Source: Stenogyne calaminthoides
Lineage: Eukaryota > Streptophyta > Magnoliopsida > Lamiales > Lamiaceae
NCBI GenBank assembly: GCA_037126765.1
Contig: JBBCBC010000025.1
Location: 16,176,175-16,240,174 of the forward strand
Length of the DNA: 64,000 nt
Reading direction: 5' to 3'
Shown here: one piece after another, positions 1-12,554 of the stretch
Numbering within the stretch: position 1 is the stretch's first letter
How the letters are laid out: every line of letters begins with the position of its first letter
The notes under the pieces: generated by a model
What the model was told of the DNA's origin: nothing
Database searches by the model: none
What the model saw: only the letters and a program-made list of their open reading frames with translations
Translations under genes and position numbers: made by a program

Positions 1-639
1 TCAGAACAATTTTAAACATGCCACGTTGAGTGTGGTATGTAGCTTAAAACACATTCAAGCCGGTTACAAACAAAAGACAGTTACAAACTTTTAATTCAAA
101 ATTAATAGTTGGCTCCCACTTGATCATATAAAATTTGACAGGGACTCCGTTGAGGAGTAAGTTAATATCAAATTTTATAGCTAAGTAATAACCATGATTA
201 AATACAGGATTATTATTTCGTTTTGAGCAAGTCACTCGTTGGGAGGGTCAATACCGCCACTAGTAATAATCCACAATCATCCATTTGAAATTCATTCATG
301 TGAAAGTTATCTTTTGACCATTCCGAGGGAGAAATTTCTCGAAAAGAATTCACAAATAAATAAATCATGGAGGTCAAAATTAATTTGATTTTTCAAAAAA
401 AATAAATTAATTATTTAAAACATACTTAGTAATTTTGAAGTTGAGATTTTTAAACAATTTCTTATGCAAACATATTTAAACAAATTAAATAATAGCACAA
501 GAAAACATCCATCAAAATAAGAAAAAATTAACACGCATTGGACACAAAATATCCAACTGTCATGGTTTAATTTTTTTGTCTTGATCTTGAGAAATCCTCC
601 GTCTTGAAGTTTTCCCACTCGTTCATCTCGAAAAGTTAA

Positions 640-1110
640 TTCCGCCACGCCCAGACGGAATAGCCCATCGGCCTCCCATCCGCGTGCGCACAGCGTCCGG
701 CACCCGACCAGTTCGTAGACGGGATCCGCGCCTGCATCTCTCCCAGCCGTAGCGCCCGTTCGCGTCGCACGATCGCCTCGCCCTAGCTTGTCCGCGCGTG
801 CCCATGCGCGCGCTCCACCAATATTGCGCTCCGTCGCGATCGGCGCAGATCCGCCCAGATCCGAGATACGATCGCAGGCGCCCGTCGTCCACCGTGTGTT
901 TCGCGACAGAGCATCAGCGTGCCCACTCGCGTTTCCGCCTGATCCCGCACGTCGCTCTGTGTCCCGCTCGCGCGCCTAGGGCCTTCGGCCCGTGCGTGCG
1001 CCAGCCATGTCGTGCCCGTGCCCGTTCCGTGCCCACGTGTGCCTAGAAGTGTCCGCGTTGCATGCATTCCTCCCTTAGCACGTTTCGCACGACACACAAC
1101 TCCACGCCCG
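640..1110. other. GC- and CpG-rich block inside the retroelement leader
   Basis: About 470 bp rich in CG dinucleotides, sharply different from the AT-rich flanks. Several frames stay open on both strands, as expected for GC-rich DNA, and none gives a product I recognise. A comparable block occurs at the same relative place in the copia element at 30337-46186 (39240-39840). Confidence 0.6.
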
Positions 1111-1437
1111 ATTTTGGATTTGTCTTCAATTCCCCATCTTCGTCTTCGATCTGGTTATAATTTATTTAATGGAAAAATAAATAAACCTTTGATCTAGACT
1201 AGTCTATTACATTGAACAAATCAAAAATTCTAATCTACTCGTGGATTTTCTCACGAGAAAAACTAATTCGAATGAGTTGAATTACAAAATTAAACATTCA
1301 TACACATGAAATAAACACATTAAATAACCATGACAATTGGATACCTGAAAAAGAGATCTTTCAATTCTACTATCTAATTTCAAATTTAATGAACAACAAT
1401 TTAAATTACAATTTAAATCACATAACTCAAAACCGAG

Positions 1438-1449
1438 GCTCTGATACCA
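1438..1449 (-). other. Primer-binding site (initiator-Met tRNA)
   Basis: GCTCTGATACCA on plus is TGGTATCAGAGC on minus, two bases from the LTR edge at 1452. This is the standard PBS of plant Ty1/copia elements and fixes the element's orientation as minus. Confidence 0.85.
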
Positions 1450-1451
1450 GT

Positions 1452-3128
1452 TGTTGGTGAACATTTTGTACGGATCTATTCGAGGTGTAATTTAAATATA
1501 AATTTAAATAAATAATTATTACTAGCATGAACTAATCCTATTAATTCAAATAAAAATTACCAACAACATACATGTGTACAAATAATTCACGTAAAAACCT
1601 AACATGCGGAATCTAGGAGTTTACACGAATTGTTACCCTTGAAGAAATAACTGTTGAGACAATGGATCAACCCAAATGCCTTCTCAAGTATATTCCAAGT
1701 CCTTGCTCGTTATCCGGTGGAAGATACTCATGAACAATTTAAACAAAGGAATAAAAGAAAATTTTATTGCACCACCTTTGTGGATTTCTAATTTTTTCAA
1801 GACTGGAATTGTGTTGGGGATGAAAAAATCATCCCCTATTTATAAGATGAAGGGGGTCGAAATTGGCCAAGAAAATAGATATGGGAAGATCTTTAATTCT
1901 TGTGCAAGAAGTTTTCTTGAATATATCCAATATATTATCTTTCCCATAAATAAATTTTCCACAAAAATCTCCTTCCTTATAAATCAATATTTTTGAAAAA
2001 AAAAAACGAGAAAAAGTCAAAGTCCAAAATTCTTGAATTTATGAGATAATCTTGTATTCCAAGAATACTTATCTTCCATAAATCTTTCCAAGAAAATCTC
2101 TTCTTTATTTTTCCCATATTTTTCGAAAAATTAAGAAAAATTAGGAAATAATTATTTCTTTTATTTTAATCACATTCCATTAATGGACTTATATTTGGGC
2201 TACTTGAGGGCCTTTAGGAGAATTAAGATTGGACCTCCCAATGGACTCTGAATTATCAATATTGAGCCACAATATTATTCAGCCCATTAATATTAATTTA
2301 CTCCACTATAAAATTAATATTGCACTATCCATCTTAACCCATATTACGATAATATGGCTCCCGATTATTATTTTCCGTGTTTAAGATTATTTAGTCCATT
2401 AATTAATTAAGTCACTAAAAAGTTTTATATTAATTAATGTCTTTTACCTTTGAGTAAAGACAGCTCAACATTATTATACATACCGGAAATAAATTCCACT
2501 TGCAAGATTTGGTATGATAAAACTTCTGAGCCCACCAAGGGGACAAATCAAACAAGACTTTCCTTGTACACGTTTCTCTGTATTAAATCTTAGCAATTTT
2601 TATGTAATTAATAATATTGCCCAAAATACAAAGTATAGAATTGCTCTCTGATTCTAAACCCAACATATATCAAAGCAATAAATATCAATCACATACAATC
2701 CTATTTAAATGACAGAGATTAAGAAATCAACAACCAGTGAGGTCTAATTCTTCATCCCATAAGTCAGTACGGAAGAATATATCCTCTCTGTAGATCCGCT
2801 TCAACACATCACAATGCACTAGTGCAATCTCTTGGTCAAGACAAGTCAATCTGACCTTTGCACATCAACCTCTACCAATGGAGTGTTCAATTCCATCTAG
2901 GTTGTGAAGATGTACCTATTTACAAGGAACTGTTAATGTGATCTTCTGTGATTGGGTATCACCACATTAACTACAATGTAATATGTACTAATATTGAACG
3001 GTTTGCAATAAGTAAATAACATTCATTCAAATTTAAAGCAACGGTGATAAAAGATTTATATTCAGTAAATAAGAGTACATTAGTCTGTTATACAAAGTAA
3101 AAGCATACTTTCACGTATAACCCCAACA
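1452..3128 (-). mobile_element. 5' LTR of a minus-strand copia-type retrotransposon
   Basis: The 1,677-bp LTR starts TGTTGGTGAAC next to the PBS and ends CCCCAACA, giving the TG...CA ends of an LTR. It matches the LTR at 61620-63467 along its length, for example 'gatctattcg.ggtg', 'attattactagcatga', 'gtggatt..taatttttt', 'gccacaatat' and 'tccatcttaacccatatta'. The two are separate insertions: this one has its PBS and leader on the left, the other its polypurine side and pol end on the right. Confidence 0.8.
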
Positions 3129-4650
3129 ATGGACCTAGAGGACCAGAAAAGAATCTTGTTAACACTGGCATTTGGGACCACGAGGCCCATCAGAGGTAGA
3201 AGCTCATGAGAGTAGACGAGACCCATAAGAGGCAGAAGCTCATGTGAGTAGACGAGACCCATAAGAGGCAGAGGCTCATAAGAGTAGTCGAGATCCATTA
3301 GAGCTAGAGGCTCGTGAGAGTGGACGAGTGATGCGGAATCCATGAGAGATTGAGTAAATAACTGGGTCGATAGAGTCCATGATGTGAGGAATGATGTTCC
3401 CCCGGGAAGGATGACAACATGAAGTGACTTTGAGGTGCTGAACAGCTAAGTGTGATGCAACCACCAACATGTATGAACAATTATTGAGATTTGAGAATTG
3501 AACACTCATTTGATATGGAATCTTACCGTGAGTTGATGGGAATGAGACCTACACAAGCCAGTTCAGGAGAACTGCTTTAAGGACCTAGAGGTCCGACAAG
3601 AGAATGAGTTTGCAATAGAAATATAAGGACCACAAGGTCCAATAGAAATAAAAGTTAACAGAAGCAGAGAAAGAGAGAGATGGATTCTGAAAGAGGCAGA
3701 TAAACAGTTGTTGGGTCTTTAACATTCGACATATTAATGGGTGTTGAACCCATAAATTATGAGTACGAATTGAATTTCAGGTTAGTACGAATATTTGATG
3801 AGATCTAAGAATTTAACTTTTTTCACTTGGAAATGAGTTTTACCATGGTTATATGTAATGAGATGATATTTGTCAATTATGACTTATGTTTATGCTTTAC
3901 AAGGTCATGTAATTTGAGTATTTATAATTGTTTAGCTTAATGTTGTAGACTGAATGATAGATAATGAGGATTATAAGCCCCATAAGGGTCCAGGATTTGT
4001 GAACTTAATGATCGACCTACGTTTTAAGTGATTAATGATTGTTGTGTCTTGATGATTTATATAGACTTGATATTATAATGCATTGAAAACGGAAACTTGT
4101 AGGAGCTCCCTCGAGGATTTTAAGGTCTATTAAACATAGAGCTTCATAAGAATTATCGAAAGGATTATGAGGATTGTTTGAGATAAGGCCATGAGGCCTA
4201 AACAAATGATGGATTAAAGAGTCCAGAAGTGTTTTCAAAAGTCCATAAAGACTATTTTTATATGAGGCCACTAAAGCCAAAACCAATAATGAATTTGAGT
4301 CATAAAAGATTCTGAAGAGGCGGTAAAACCACAAGAAACTATGAGCTTGAGTCCATAAATTATTTATTGAAGTCCGTTAGAACTAGGAGGAAGATCCATG
4401 CACGACATGTATGGAGTTAGGAACAAAGAGTAACACCTTGAGGTCTTTAACTTTTTAGTTAACGCGATAAATTTATAAAAGAGAAAAAGCTCATGCCAAA
4501 AGTACTAGGAAATAAATGGAGTTAAGACCAAGAGACCGGTTTTCATAGTTGATTGAAGTCCATGGAAATATCTAGGACTAAGACTACCACAAGTATTATT
4601 GAGTATATGAAGGTCATGCGGAAATTGACCTTTGAGATTTGTTGATTATT
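3129..4650. repeat. Degenerate repetitive DNA without a recognisable gene
   Basis: AT-rich sequence studded with short words such as 'gtccataag', 'ccacaagg' and 'gaggcc'. No frame encodes anything I recognise. The words become denser after 5300. It may be old LTR-element interior, but no motif establishes this. Confidence 0.4.
3177..3323 (-). repeat. 36-bp tandem repeat, about four units
   Basis: Units of the form 'gagacccataagaggcag' plus 'aagctcatgagagtagac' repeat every 36 bp, with more divergence in the last unit. Because 36 is divisible by three, the minus strand stays open and reads as a 12-residue peptide repeat close to YSHELLPLMGLV. I see no sign that it is a gene. Confidence 0.7.
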
Positions 4651-6350
4651 TTGTGATCAAGAAAGACTTGGTCGTACTTTAGATTATTTTCTACTGGAGC
4701 ACCCTCCAAAGGCTTGAGGTGTATTATGATTATTATTTAGCCAAGGAAGACTTCATCAAAGCTTGTGATTATGTATTTGATTGAAATCTCGATTGACTTA
4801 TTCTTCAAGACCACAAGATTGGAACTTTTGATTGTTATATGAGGTTTTTTTAGAAAAGAGAAACTTGATCGGTGTTTAAGGTCCTAATTATTATTTTTGA
4901 GAAATGCCGATATGAACTTTAGTTCATTATTATGATTTATGATGTTTGGCAATATATGATAAGAATCAAACCTTAAAGGCCCCTGCGGACCCTAAAGGAT
5001 CAAAGCAAAAGAATTCACTTGAATAACTTGAAGCTAATTGCTTGGGTTTGAAATTGAGAAAGAATGAAGAAATTATCATAACTCAAAAATAATATAATGG
5101 GTTAAGATTTGAGAAACGATCAATTATCTACCGGGATGTTTGGGGTAGATGAGTTTGAAATCAATAAAGGCCACATTTTTGTTTTGAGTCAAGTTAGGCT
5201 CATACACGCGGGAGACCCACAAGAGAGGGTAGTTGTTTTGAGAGGCCTTGAGATGATGATTAAAAAATTATACAAGATGATGACATTTGGAATAGCTATT
5301 AGACTCTTTTTGGCATACGCGAGATTTGAGAACCCACGATGTTCAATTTTTTTGAGAGGCCACGAGGCCAACAAATTATAACCTTGAGCCAAGTTAGGGT
5401 TATGGGTTTGAGAACCCACGAGGGTATTTTGAGAGGCCATGAAATTATAGCCTTGAGCCAAGTTAGGCTCATGCGAAGTGGTTGAGAGAGGCCACGGACA
5501 ATTGGATATTTTTAAGCTTTGAGTTAGTTGAGATATTTAGGCCCTCGAGGGCGGGCTTGAGAGGCCACGAGGCTAAAAAAAAATATTTTTAGGCCATATT
5601 TTGAAGTCAAGAATTAGGCTAACAATTTGAATACATGGAAATACACTTACGGAGATTCATAAAAGACACTGAGAGGTCACAAGGCATAGGAATAGTTTTT
5701 TAGTCTTGAGTCAAGTTAGATCCATAGTATAATGGTATGAGAGGCCAGAGAGGCCAATCCGTTTTTTAGCTTTGAACCAAGTTAGGTTAATTATCCCGGT
5801 TATTTGAGACCCACGAGAGTATTTTGAGAGGCCCTGAGGCCAAGAATTTTTAGCCTTGAGCCAAGTTAGGCCCATGCGCTTGAGAGGCCACGAGGCCAAG
5901 ATTTTTTAGCCCCGAGTCAAGTTAGACTCATGCGCTTGAGAGGCCACGAGGCCATGATTTCTTAGCCTTGAATCAAGTTAGATCCATGCATTTGAGACCC
6001 ACGAGGATAAAACAAAGGCCACAAGGCCACAATTTAGCCTGAGTTAGGAACAACTCATCGACTTTTATATTGGAATATCGGGGTAGAATAGAACTCTTGG
6101 AGGCTTTAATTCATATTTATATTCAGTTAGGAATGAAAACTAAATTTATACATAATTATGGAGGGTAGAAAAAGCTAATAAATTAAACTAAATATATTAA
6201 AACTAATTTTGCCTTGAGTTAGGAATAATTCATCTTACTTATACCCACGAGGGTAGATTGGAGGCCACGAGGTAACTAGATCGTCAAACATGATATTTTT
6301 GAGTTAAGAAACAATTATAAAGAAATTTTATAAAAGATCTCAATTTTAAA
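4650..6350. repeat. Copy A of a tandem segmental duplication, broken by 'gaggccacgagg' blocks
   Basis: Anchors in this segment recur in the same order in 6640-9310: 4803-4850 with 6837-6900, 5123-5170 with 7370-7420, 5246-5310 with 7519-7595, 5625-5672 with 8147-8194 (42 identical bases), 5793-5808 with 8370-8386, and 6105-6345 with 8968-9295. Between anchors the sequence of copy B is absent. In its place stand repeated blocks of the type 'gagaggccacgaggccaag' plus 'ttagccttgagccaagttagg', densest at 5330-6030 with a spacing of roughly 60 bp. Confidence 0.6.
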
Positions 6351-7493
6351 AGGGTAAAAGATATTTGGCCACAAAGACATGATCAATTATGGACCTAAGT
6401 CCATAAGAAACATGGAAGTCCACGAGGACTATAAATGTTAATGAGGTCCACGAGGGTACTCACGAAGACTGTGAACTCTCCCCTGAAGTCCCCGAGGATT
6501 ATAAACATTCTTGAGGACAGAAAGGCTTAGACAAGGCTTGAGAGCTTGGGAATTGGACTATGATGTCAAAAGCAAATGAGGTCGTGAGGCTTAAGAAACT
6601 GAGGGAAGATAATGAGATCATATGATTAATTTTTTATCAAGAGACACTTGATCATATTTGTTATTGCTATAGGATCAAGAGGTACTTGATCATATTTTTG
6701 GGAATATACACGGGCATATTATTTAAGATCAAGAGATATTTGATCATATTTATACAACTTTCGAGATCAAGGGTTGCTTGATCATGTTTCAATTATTATG
6801 GAGATCGAGAGATACTCGATTGCACTTCTAATTATTCGAAGACCACAAGATTGGAACTTTTGATTATGAGAGACCATGAGGTTTTTTTTAGAAACCATTA
6901 GCATGGATTTTTTATTATCCAAGGCCAAGAGGCCTGAACTAATAATGGATACAAAATCATTGAAACTTTAAGGTCCAGAAGGACTTATATATTTTGAGGC
7001 TAGGAGGTCGGACCCGTTATGAACTTGAGTTCATATAACTTACAGGTCCATGAGGGTATACGTGAGGCTAAGAAGTGAAAGTTACAATGAATTAGATTTC
7101 ATCTAGGATATACAAGTCCATGAGGACTTTCCTTACCTCGAGGCTAACATGACGGCTTATTAATGAACGTAACTTTGTTAGAAGCTTTAGTTTCTACGAG
7201 GACTAAGGTTTTTTGGAGTTTCCTAAGTCTTGGAAGACTATGGTGAAGAGAGATTACGAGGATTAAATTGAGTAAAAATATAAGTTCGTGAGGACTAACT
7301 TAAAGACCTTGAGATCCGGGAAAGAAGTAAAGCTTGTGATAGCTGATTTGACGAATTACAACATAAGGCCAGGATGTTTGGGGATTTGCGAGAATGAGTT
7401 TGAAATCAATAAAGAGAATTTATAAGATTTGAGTAGGAAAGTGATGCTCTTACACTCCTGGGTATCCGTACCACAAGAGAGTAGGGGGGAGTT

Positions 7494-8400
7494 GTTGATG
7501 CGGCATAAATATCACGTGCCTTGAGATGATGACACGTGTACTGAGTTTACAAGATGATGACATTTGGAATAGCTCTATAGATCATGGATGACTCTTTTGG
7601 ATTTGATCTTCTCTCTTAAGAGCTTGTTTGAACATTTTGGTGAGGAGGAGAATGAGGGTCGAGAGATGTTCAATTGGAAGGAAAGATTTTGAAAAGGGGA
7701 TGAGAGTTGACCGGGTCTTAGTTGATATCAATTCGGATTATGATGAATTTACCAATTATGATAGGCCATGTGGAGACTTTGTTGGAGTCTGGGGTGGAGA
7801 TTTCAGGAAGGAATATTCCCTTGACCCTATAAGAAATTCGGGATTGTTGAGAGATTTCAGGAGTTTGACTAGGTCAACTCGAGAGGCTGAAGAAGTGGTT
7901 GAGATATTCGTGGACAATTGAGATATTATGGGAAGCTATAAAGAAGAAAAAAGAAGTTAGTTGAGATATTCTCGGCCCCCATTGTAGTTTTGATGTGTTG
8001 TGGGGTCTTGGGGCTCGAACAACCACTAAGAATAATGGGGTTTGACTAGAGTTTTGAATAATATCGAGTGTGTGAAAGGGTTATAAATAAAAAGGATCCA
8101 TCCATATTTATGGAAGAAGACGTGAATATTGACTAACACCACCTGAATACATGGAAATACACTTACGGAGATTCATAAAAGACACTCACGTTCATCCGAA
8201 CGTGAACATACACACGAATTCACATAGAAATAGTTATATACACTTTCATACGCACAATAACATGAGGATATCTTAAGGTTTGATAGTATAATGGTATTTC
8301 AAGGATCAAGAGAGATTTGATCCGTTTTCTTCTGTTTAATTATTATTCATGTTGATTTGATTATATAATTATCCCCGGTTATTTGACTTTATAAGATTCG
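7494..8400 (+). mobile_element. Possible LTR of a plus-strand retroelement
   Basis: A polypurine tract (7478-7493, ending AGGGGGGAG) is followed directly by TTGTTGATGCGGC, the usual arrangement at the start of a 3' LTR. A TATA-like 'gggttataaataaaaagg' lies near 8076-8093. I cannot define the right edge or find a partner LTR, so this is suggestive only. Confidence 0.35.
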
Positions 8401-8850
8401 ATATCGTTGAACATGTAGAGGACCCTTCCCCCCTTTCCAAAGTGTTTTCAGTGTCTAATTTAGCAACAATCAAGTAACCCCTTTAATAAAGGTCCGCATC
8501 CTTCGATCTACCATGCGGGCGTGAGAATAACCTTTTGGGTCCGCTTCTTCATTTCCAACAATCCATAAGAGGGGATAAAGAGCCATTGCATGTTTCAAGA
8601 AAGCTCTCGTGTCTCACCACTCTAGAATACCGCTCGGTGATGTGGAGAAGAGCATTATCATATTAAGAGCCATTAGTTGTCATAAGGAAAAATCGAAAAT
8701 CATTGATGCTTGATAAGTCACCATTCGATTGTTTGATTGAGCTATGTGATGGATTAAATTCGAACCACACATCACATCATAATATAGAGACTTGTTAAAA
8801 TTACTCAGCCCATTAAAAATAAGAGGCCCATTATTATAACCTTCAAACCT

Positions 8851-9310
8851 GGCTCTAATACCAACTGATGCAAGGGAGCGTGAACAATACAAAATAACTT
8901 TCTCAGTCTCTGTTGATTCCCATTGGAATATCGGCATTGAGGAAAACACGAAAAACTCTTGTTAAACTTTAATTCATATTCATATTCATATTCATAATCA
9001 ACTTAATGAAAAGGTTACAAGACTGACTCTCAACTATAATTATGGAAATACAAAAAATGCTAATAAATTAAACTAAATATATTATTAAGTACTAATTGCC
9101 TAATCAAATCGTAATTATATTTACTGAAGATCTCTATCGCGGTCTCGTCTCCATAACAACTTTCGAGAAACTTATTTTTGCACTTGCTATTGTAACTAGT
9201 ATCGTCAAACATGATATTTTTTTCTACATTGACGCCAACTTGATCAATTATAAAGAGAAAATAATTAACTCTAAAAGATCTCAATTTTTAAAATTATTCT
9301 AAAAGATCTT
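8851..9310 (-). mobile_element. Possible minus-strand LTR with adjoining PBS-like site
   Basis: GGCTCTAATACCAA at 8851-8864 is the complement of TTGGTATTAGAGCC, a one-base variant of the initiator-Met primer site. It is followed by TGATGCAAGGG at 8866, a possible LTR edge. Part of this segment recurs at 6105-6345. The right edge is unclear. Confidence 0.4.
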
Positions 9311-10320
9311 CGGTTGACTTTGATAATTCTAAGCTACAAGTTTTACGTTTTTCCGTAACTAATGGAGTTTCGGAACAAAAAAAAACGAATTAACTGAACT
9401 TTTTACCATTACAAATTGAAATTGAACCGAAAATACATAAATCGAGACTAACTGAAATCAATTTTTTTTGGTTCAGTTTCAATATAAAACCGAAATGTGT
9501 TGGGCTTTATTTTTAAAGCAGAAATCTATCCACAAGTCCATTATAACAATGCATTAGTTCTCAAATTAAAGAACTTATCCAGACTATAAACAATAAAAAC
9601 ATTCCAACTTATAAGTAGGTAAGCGTATAAATGAAATAAGGTTTAGGAATTATATAATTATATATATATATTATAATAGTTTTATTTGGCTCGATTTTTT
9701 TTTCTCAATATTTTTATCGTAAAAACCAAAATCAAAACTGAAATCGAATATCATAAATTTAAAATTTCAAAACCAAAATCAATATTGAATACTTTAATTC
9801 GATTTGCTTTTTCGGTTATTATAGAATTATTCACCTCTATATATAAAGTATTAAAAAATGGGCCCTTAAATTCTGAAAAAAAAAAGATTTAGATTTCAAT
9901 CAAAAGGTATGGTACAGGTCCTGAATGAGAGCAAGTTTTAAAAAATCTTCATTGGACCAAATAATAGTTACGGATGGTACAGGAACCGCATTTTACTCTA
10001 TGATTTAACTAAAAATATTCGATGCAGAATGCGTATATTAATATACACACACATACATGCAATCAAATTTGGCACCTTTCCAAAGTGAGATTTAGATATT
10101 AGAAGTGTAGTACTAGTAATAATACAAAAAAGTTGCATGTAAACATCAATATTATTAATTAATGTGAGATGCGGGAAGAACGTGTTGGTTGTGAGTTGGT
10201 TTTATTAATTGCAGATGTGAGTATAAATGGTTTACCTCCCTCTCACTCTCTTTTTCTAACTATACATCACAAAAATATACTCTTGTCAAGTTGTCATTAT
10301 ATAGAGCTGTCGGTGGGTTG
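9311..10320. repeat. AT-rich intergenic DNA with a decayed 'aaccgaaa' repeat element
   Basis: 9340-9840 carries repeated words such as 'aaccgaaa', 'cgaaatc' and 'ggttcagttt', with opposite-strand counterparts near 9720-9830. This is the look of a decayed inverted-repeat element. I see no gene, and nothing definable at 9850-10320. Confidence 0.35.
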
Positions 10321-10344
10321 TGTGTCTATATGTCATAATTTTTA

Positions 10345-10530
10345 CATGAGACTTTATATATCACAAAATTTTATAACAAAAACTCATATGAGATAGTCTA
10401 ATACATGGGACGGGGTACAACTTAATACAAATTACATTCACTCCTTCCAAAATATTAAAGCGTCAATTTTCAATTTATGTCTCGTCTCACCGTGGGACCG
10501 TCTCATGCAAGTGTGTCTCCTAATATATGA
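10345..10530. repeat. MITE-like repeat, copy 1 ('gagacggtctcatgcaagtgtg' family)
   Basis: This matches 12108-12262: both contain 'acaaaaact.atatg', 'attacattcac..' or 'attacacttac', 'aaagcgt', and a terminal 'tctcatgcaagtgtgtctc'. The words 'tgagac' and 'gtctca' mark the two ends as an inverted repeat. Confidence 0.55.
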
Positions 10531-10555
10531 GACATAGATGTAATTTTTTTGGCTA

Positions 10556-10770
10556 AGTCTTATATGCATCAGGTGCACCGTGCATTACATAGCATATTTT
10601 ATAATAATGTGATTTGTTGTATTAAAATATGCAATTTGTTTACATTGAACCATGCAACTATTAATATGGGAACCAAATTGGATGGTTCAATATAAACAAT
10701 ATAATTTTTTTTAAAGAAATATTTTACAATCTGACTTTAATTCACCATGTTATTTAATTTTTAATCCTTA
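10556..10770. repeat. MITE related to the 55.5-kb foldback element
   Basis: It contains 'gcatcaggtgcaccgtgcattac', then 'atgcaatttgtttacatt' and 'ccatgcaactatt', the same order of words as the foldback element at 55539-55753. The right arm is poorly preserved. Shorter relatives occur at about 12335-12505 and 50800-50975. Confidence 0.5.
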
Positions 10771-12107
10771 AAACAATAAAAGTGTGCTATATATGTAACA
10801 CTAATAATTTAGATTATTTTTGTGCCTGAGCGTAATTTCGCATAAGAAAAGGAGTACAGGACCGTTGTGGACTGCGGTCCGATTTCCTTGTTACATTTTT
10901 TGTATTTTATCGGTGTTTCACCCGATTAAATTTTTAACACATAAATATAAAATATGATAATTTATTAAATATTTTTTCTTATTTTACATGTCATTTATTT
11001 ATATTATGAAATAAAAAATAAAACATCAATTATAAAACCGGTAGACTGTGCGTGTGACGGTGAAGATGACGAGAGGAATCAAATATATAATGACAGCTAG
11101 CCATGCATGTAAACACGTATTATGGTTGGACTTTTCACATTTAATTAATTTGAGATTATATTTTAATAATTAAAAAATATTTAAAAGCAGGTGTATTGAT
11201 AATATATATATATATATAGCTTTCTATTTAAAATCTTCCTACAGAAAATTGAAGATGGTTTTGAGTGCAGTAATTTAACAGCAAAAATGTTTGAAGATGA
11301 TTTGAGTGCAATGAATTTGGCAAGTTACTTTAGTTTAACTATTATTTATACGAAAAATATTGCAAGATATATGATATTCTTATAGGCTCCATTTGGATAG
11401 ATGGATTTGAAATTCATGGATTTCACACATAAATCATCACTCTCCAATGAATTTACAAATACTTAGATTTGAGAGTTTAGGGAAAGAGAGTGAAGGGGGA
11501 GAGGGGAAAATAAGTAAGACGATTTGATGTCAAAATTTATTTAACAGTAAGAAAGAAATAAGTAAGAATCAACGAATACATTTATAAGTGAATAAAATAC
11601 ATTTAGTTTTTTTTAAAATTACATTGTTTAGTTTGCTTTGACCCTTTATAACTGAACGAGATCATCAGTTTTATAATTGGTGCTCCAATATTTTATATTT
11701 CATAGTATAAATGAATGACACGTGAAATAATAAAAAATATCTAACGAACCATCATATTAGGGGTTCATATGTTAAAAATTCAGCAGAGTAAAATACTAAT
11801 AAAATACGAAAAATTGAACAGGGAATCGAACCGCTTCATAAGATGATTATTTTTTGGCGGTTGATAAAATAAGTCAACAGAAAGAATTAATAGTCGCATT
11901 TTGCTACAAACTTGGAACTTAGTTGTTGGAAAATTTATACATCCTAGAGTTAGTGCATGTTTGGTGAAATGTTGACAAATTTTCTTATTCTTCAATTTTA
12001 TTAATTAATCGTATAGTCCAGAGTAGTTGATCATGAGATGATATTATAATATTCTTAGTTATGAGCATTAGCGTGCACGTATTAATTGTGTATATATAAT
12101 TATGACA
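10771..12107. other. AT-rich intergenic DNA, nothing recognised
   Basis: There is no open frame of note and no element with definable ends. 'ggctccatttggatagatgg' near 11387 resembles the end of a MITE, but its partner end was not found. Confidence 0.4.
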
Positions 12108-12262
12108 AAAACTAATATGTGACAGTCTCATGCATGAGACACGATACAATTTAGCATAAATTACACTTACTATTTTCAAAGTGTTAAAGCGTTAATGTCT
12201 AATTTATACCCTGTATCATCATGAGACGGTTTCATGCAAGTGTGTCTCTCTAATTATATATA
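12108..12262. repeat. MITE-like repeat, copy 2 ('gagacggtctcatgcaagtgtg' family)
   Basis: Partner of 10345-10530. It is bounded by 'gtgacagtctcatgcatgagac' on the left and 'gagacggtttcatgcaagtgtg' on the right. Confidence 0.55.
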
Positions 12263-12554
12263 CATATATCGATTCATAAACATTGCACGATGATAGTATA
12301 AACTTTGAATTCTTAAAGGAACTTAAAGATTTTTTACATTTCATGGGTGCACTATGCAATTTAAACGTATTTCTAAAAAATACAATTTATTTTGCTAATA
12401 TATGCAAAAACAAAATTATTGACACTAATTGAATATTTCATTATAACAAATTAATTGCATGTTTTGTAAGATATGTTTGAATTGTAAAGTACACCGAGTG
12501 AACAGAAACCTGACACTATATTTTTTTAATTTCTATTACTTTGATAATACATTT

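Larger units (their letters stand above)
1..1451 (-). mobile_element. Leader (PBS to gag region) of a copia-type LTR element, running off the left edge
   Basis: Read on the minus strand, this is the untranslated leader that follows the 5' LTR at 1452-3128. The primer-binding site is at 1438-1449 (GCTCTGATACCA on plus, so TGGTATCAGAGC on minus), complementary to the 3' end of plant initiator-Met tRNA. No gag or pol reading frame is recognisable, so the coding part must lie left of the window. A GC-rich block at about 640-1110 sits inside otherwise AT-rich sequence. Confidence 0.7.
6640..9310. repeat. Copy B of the tandem segmental duplication
   Basis: This is the longer partner of 4650-6350. 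It contains a purine tract at 7478-7493, an LTR-like start at 7494, a TATA-like 'ttataaataaaa' near 8083 and, on the minus strand, a PBS-like sequence at 8851-8864. The only fair-sized frame, 7628-7921 (plus, 97 codons), resembles no family I know and overlaps the LTR-like stretch. Confidence 0.5.

Noticed and set aside
783..1097. Open frames in the GC-rich leader block
   Set aside because: Overlapping frames are open on both strands, as expected from base composition, and none resembles a protein family.
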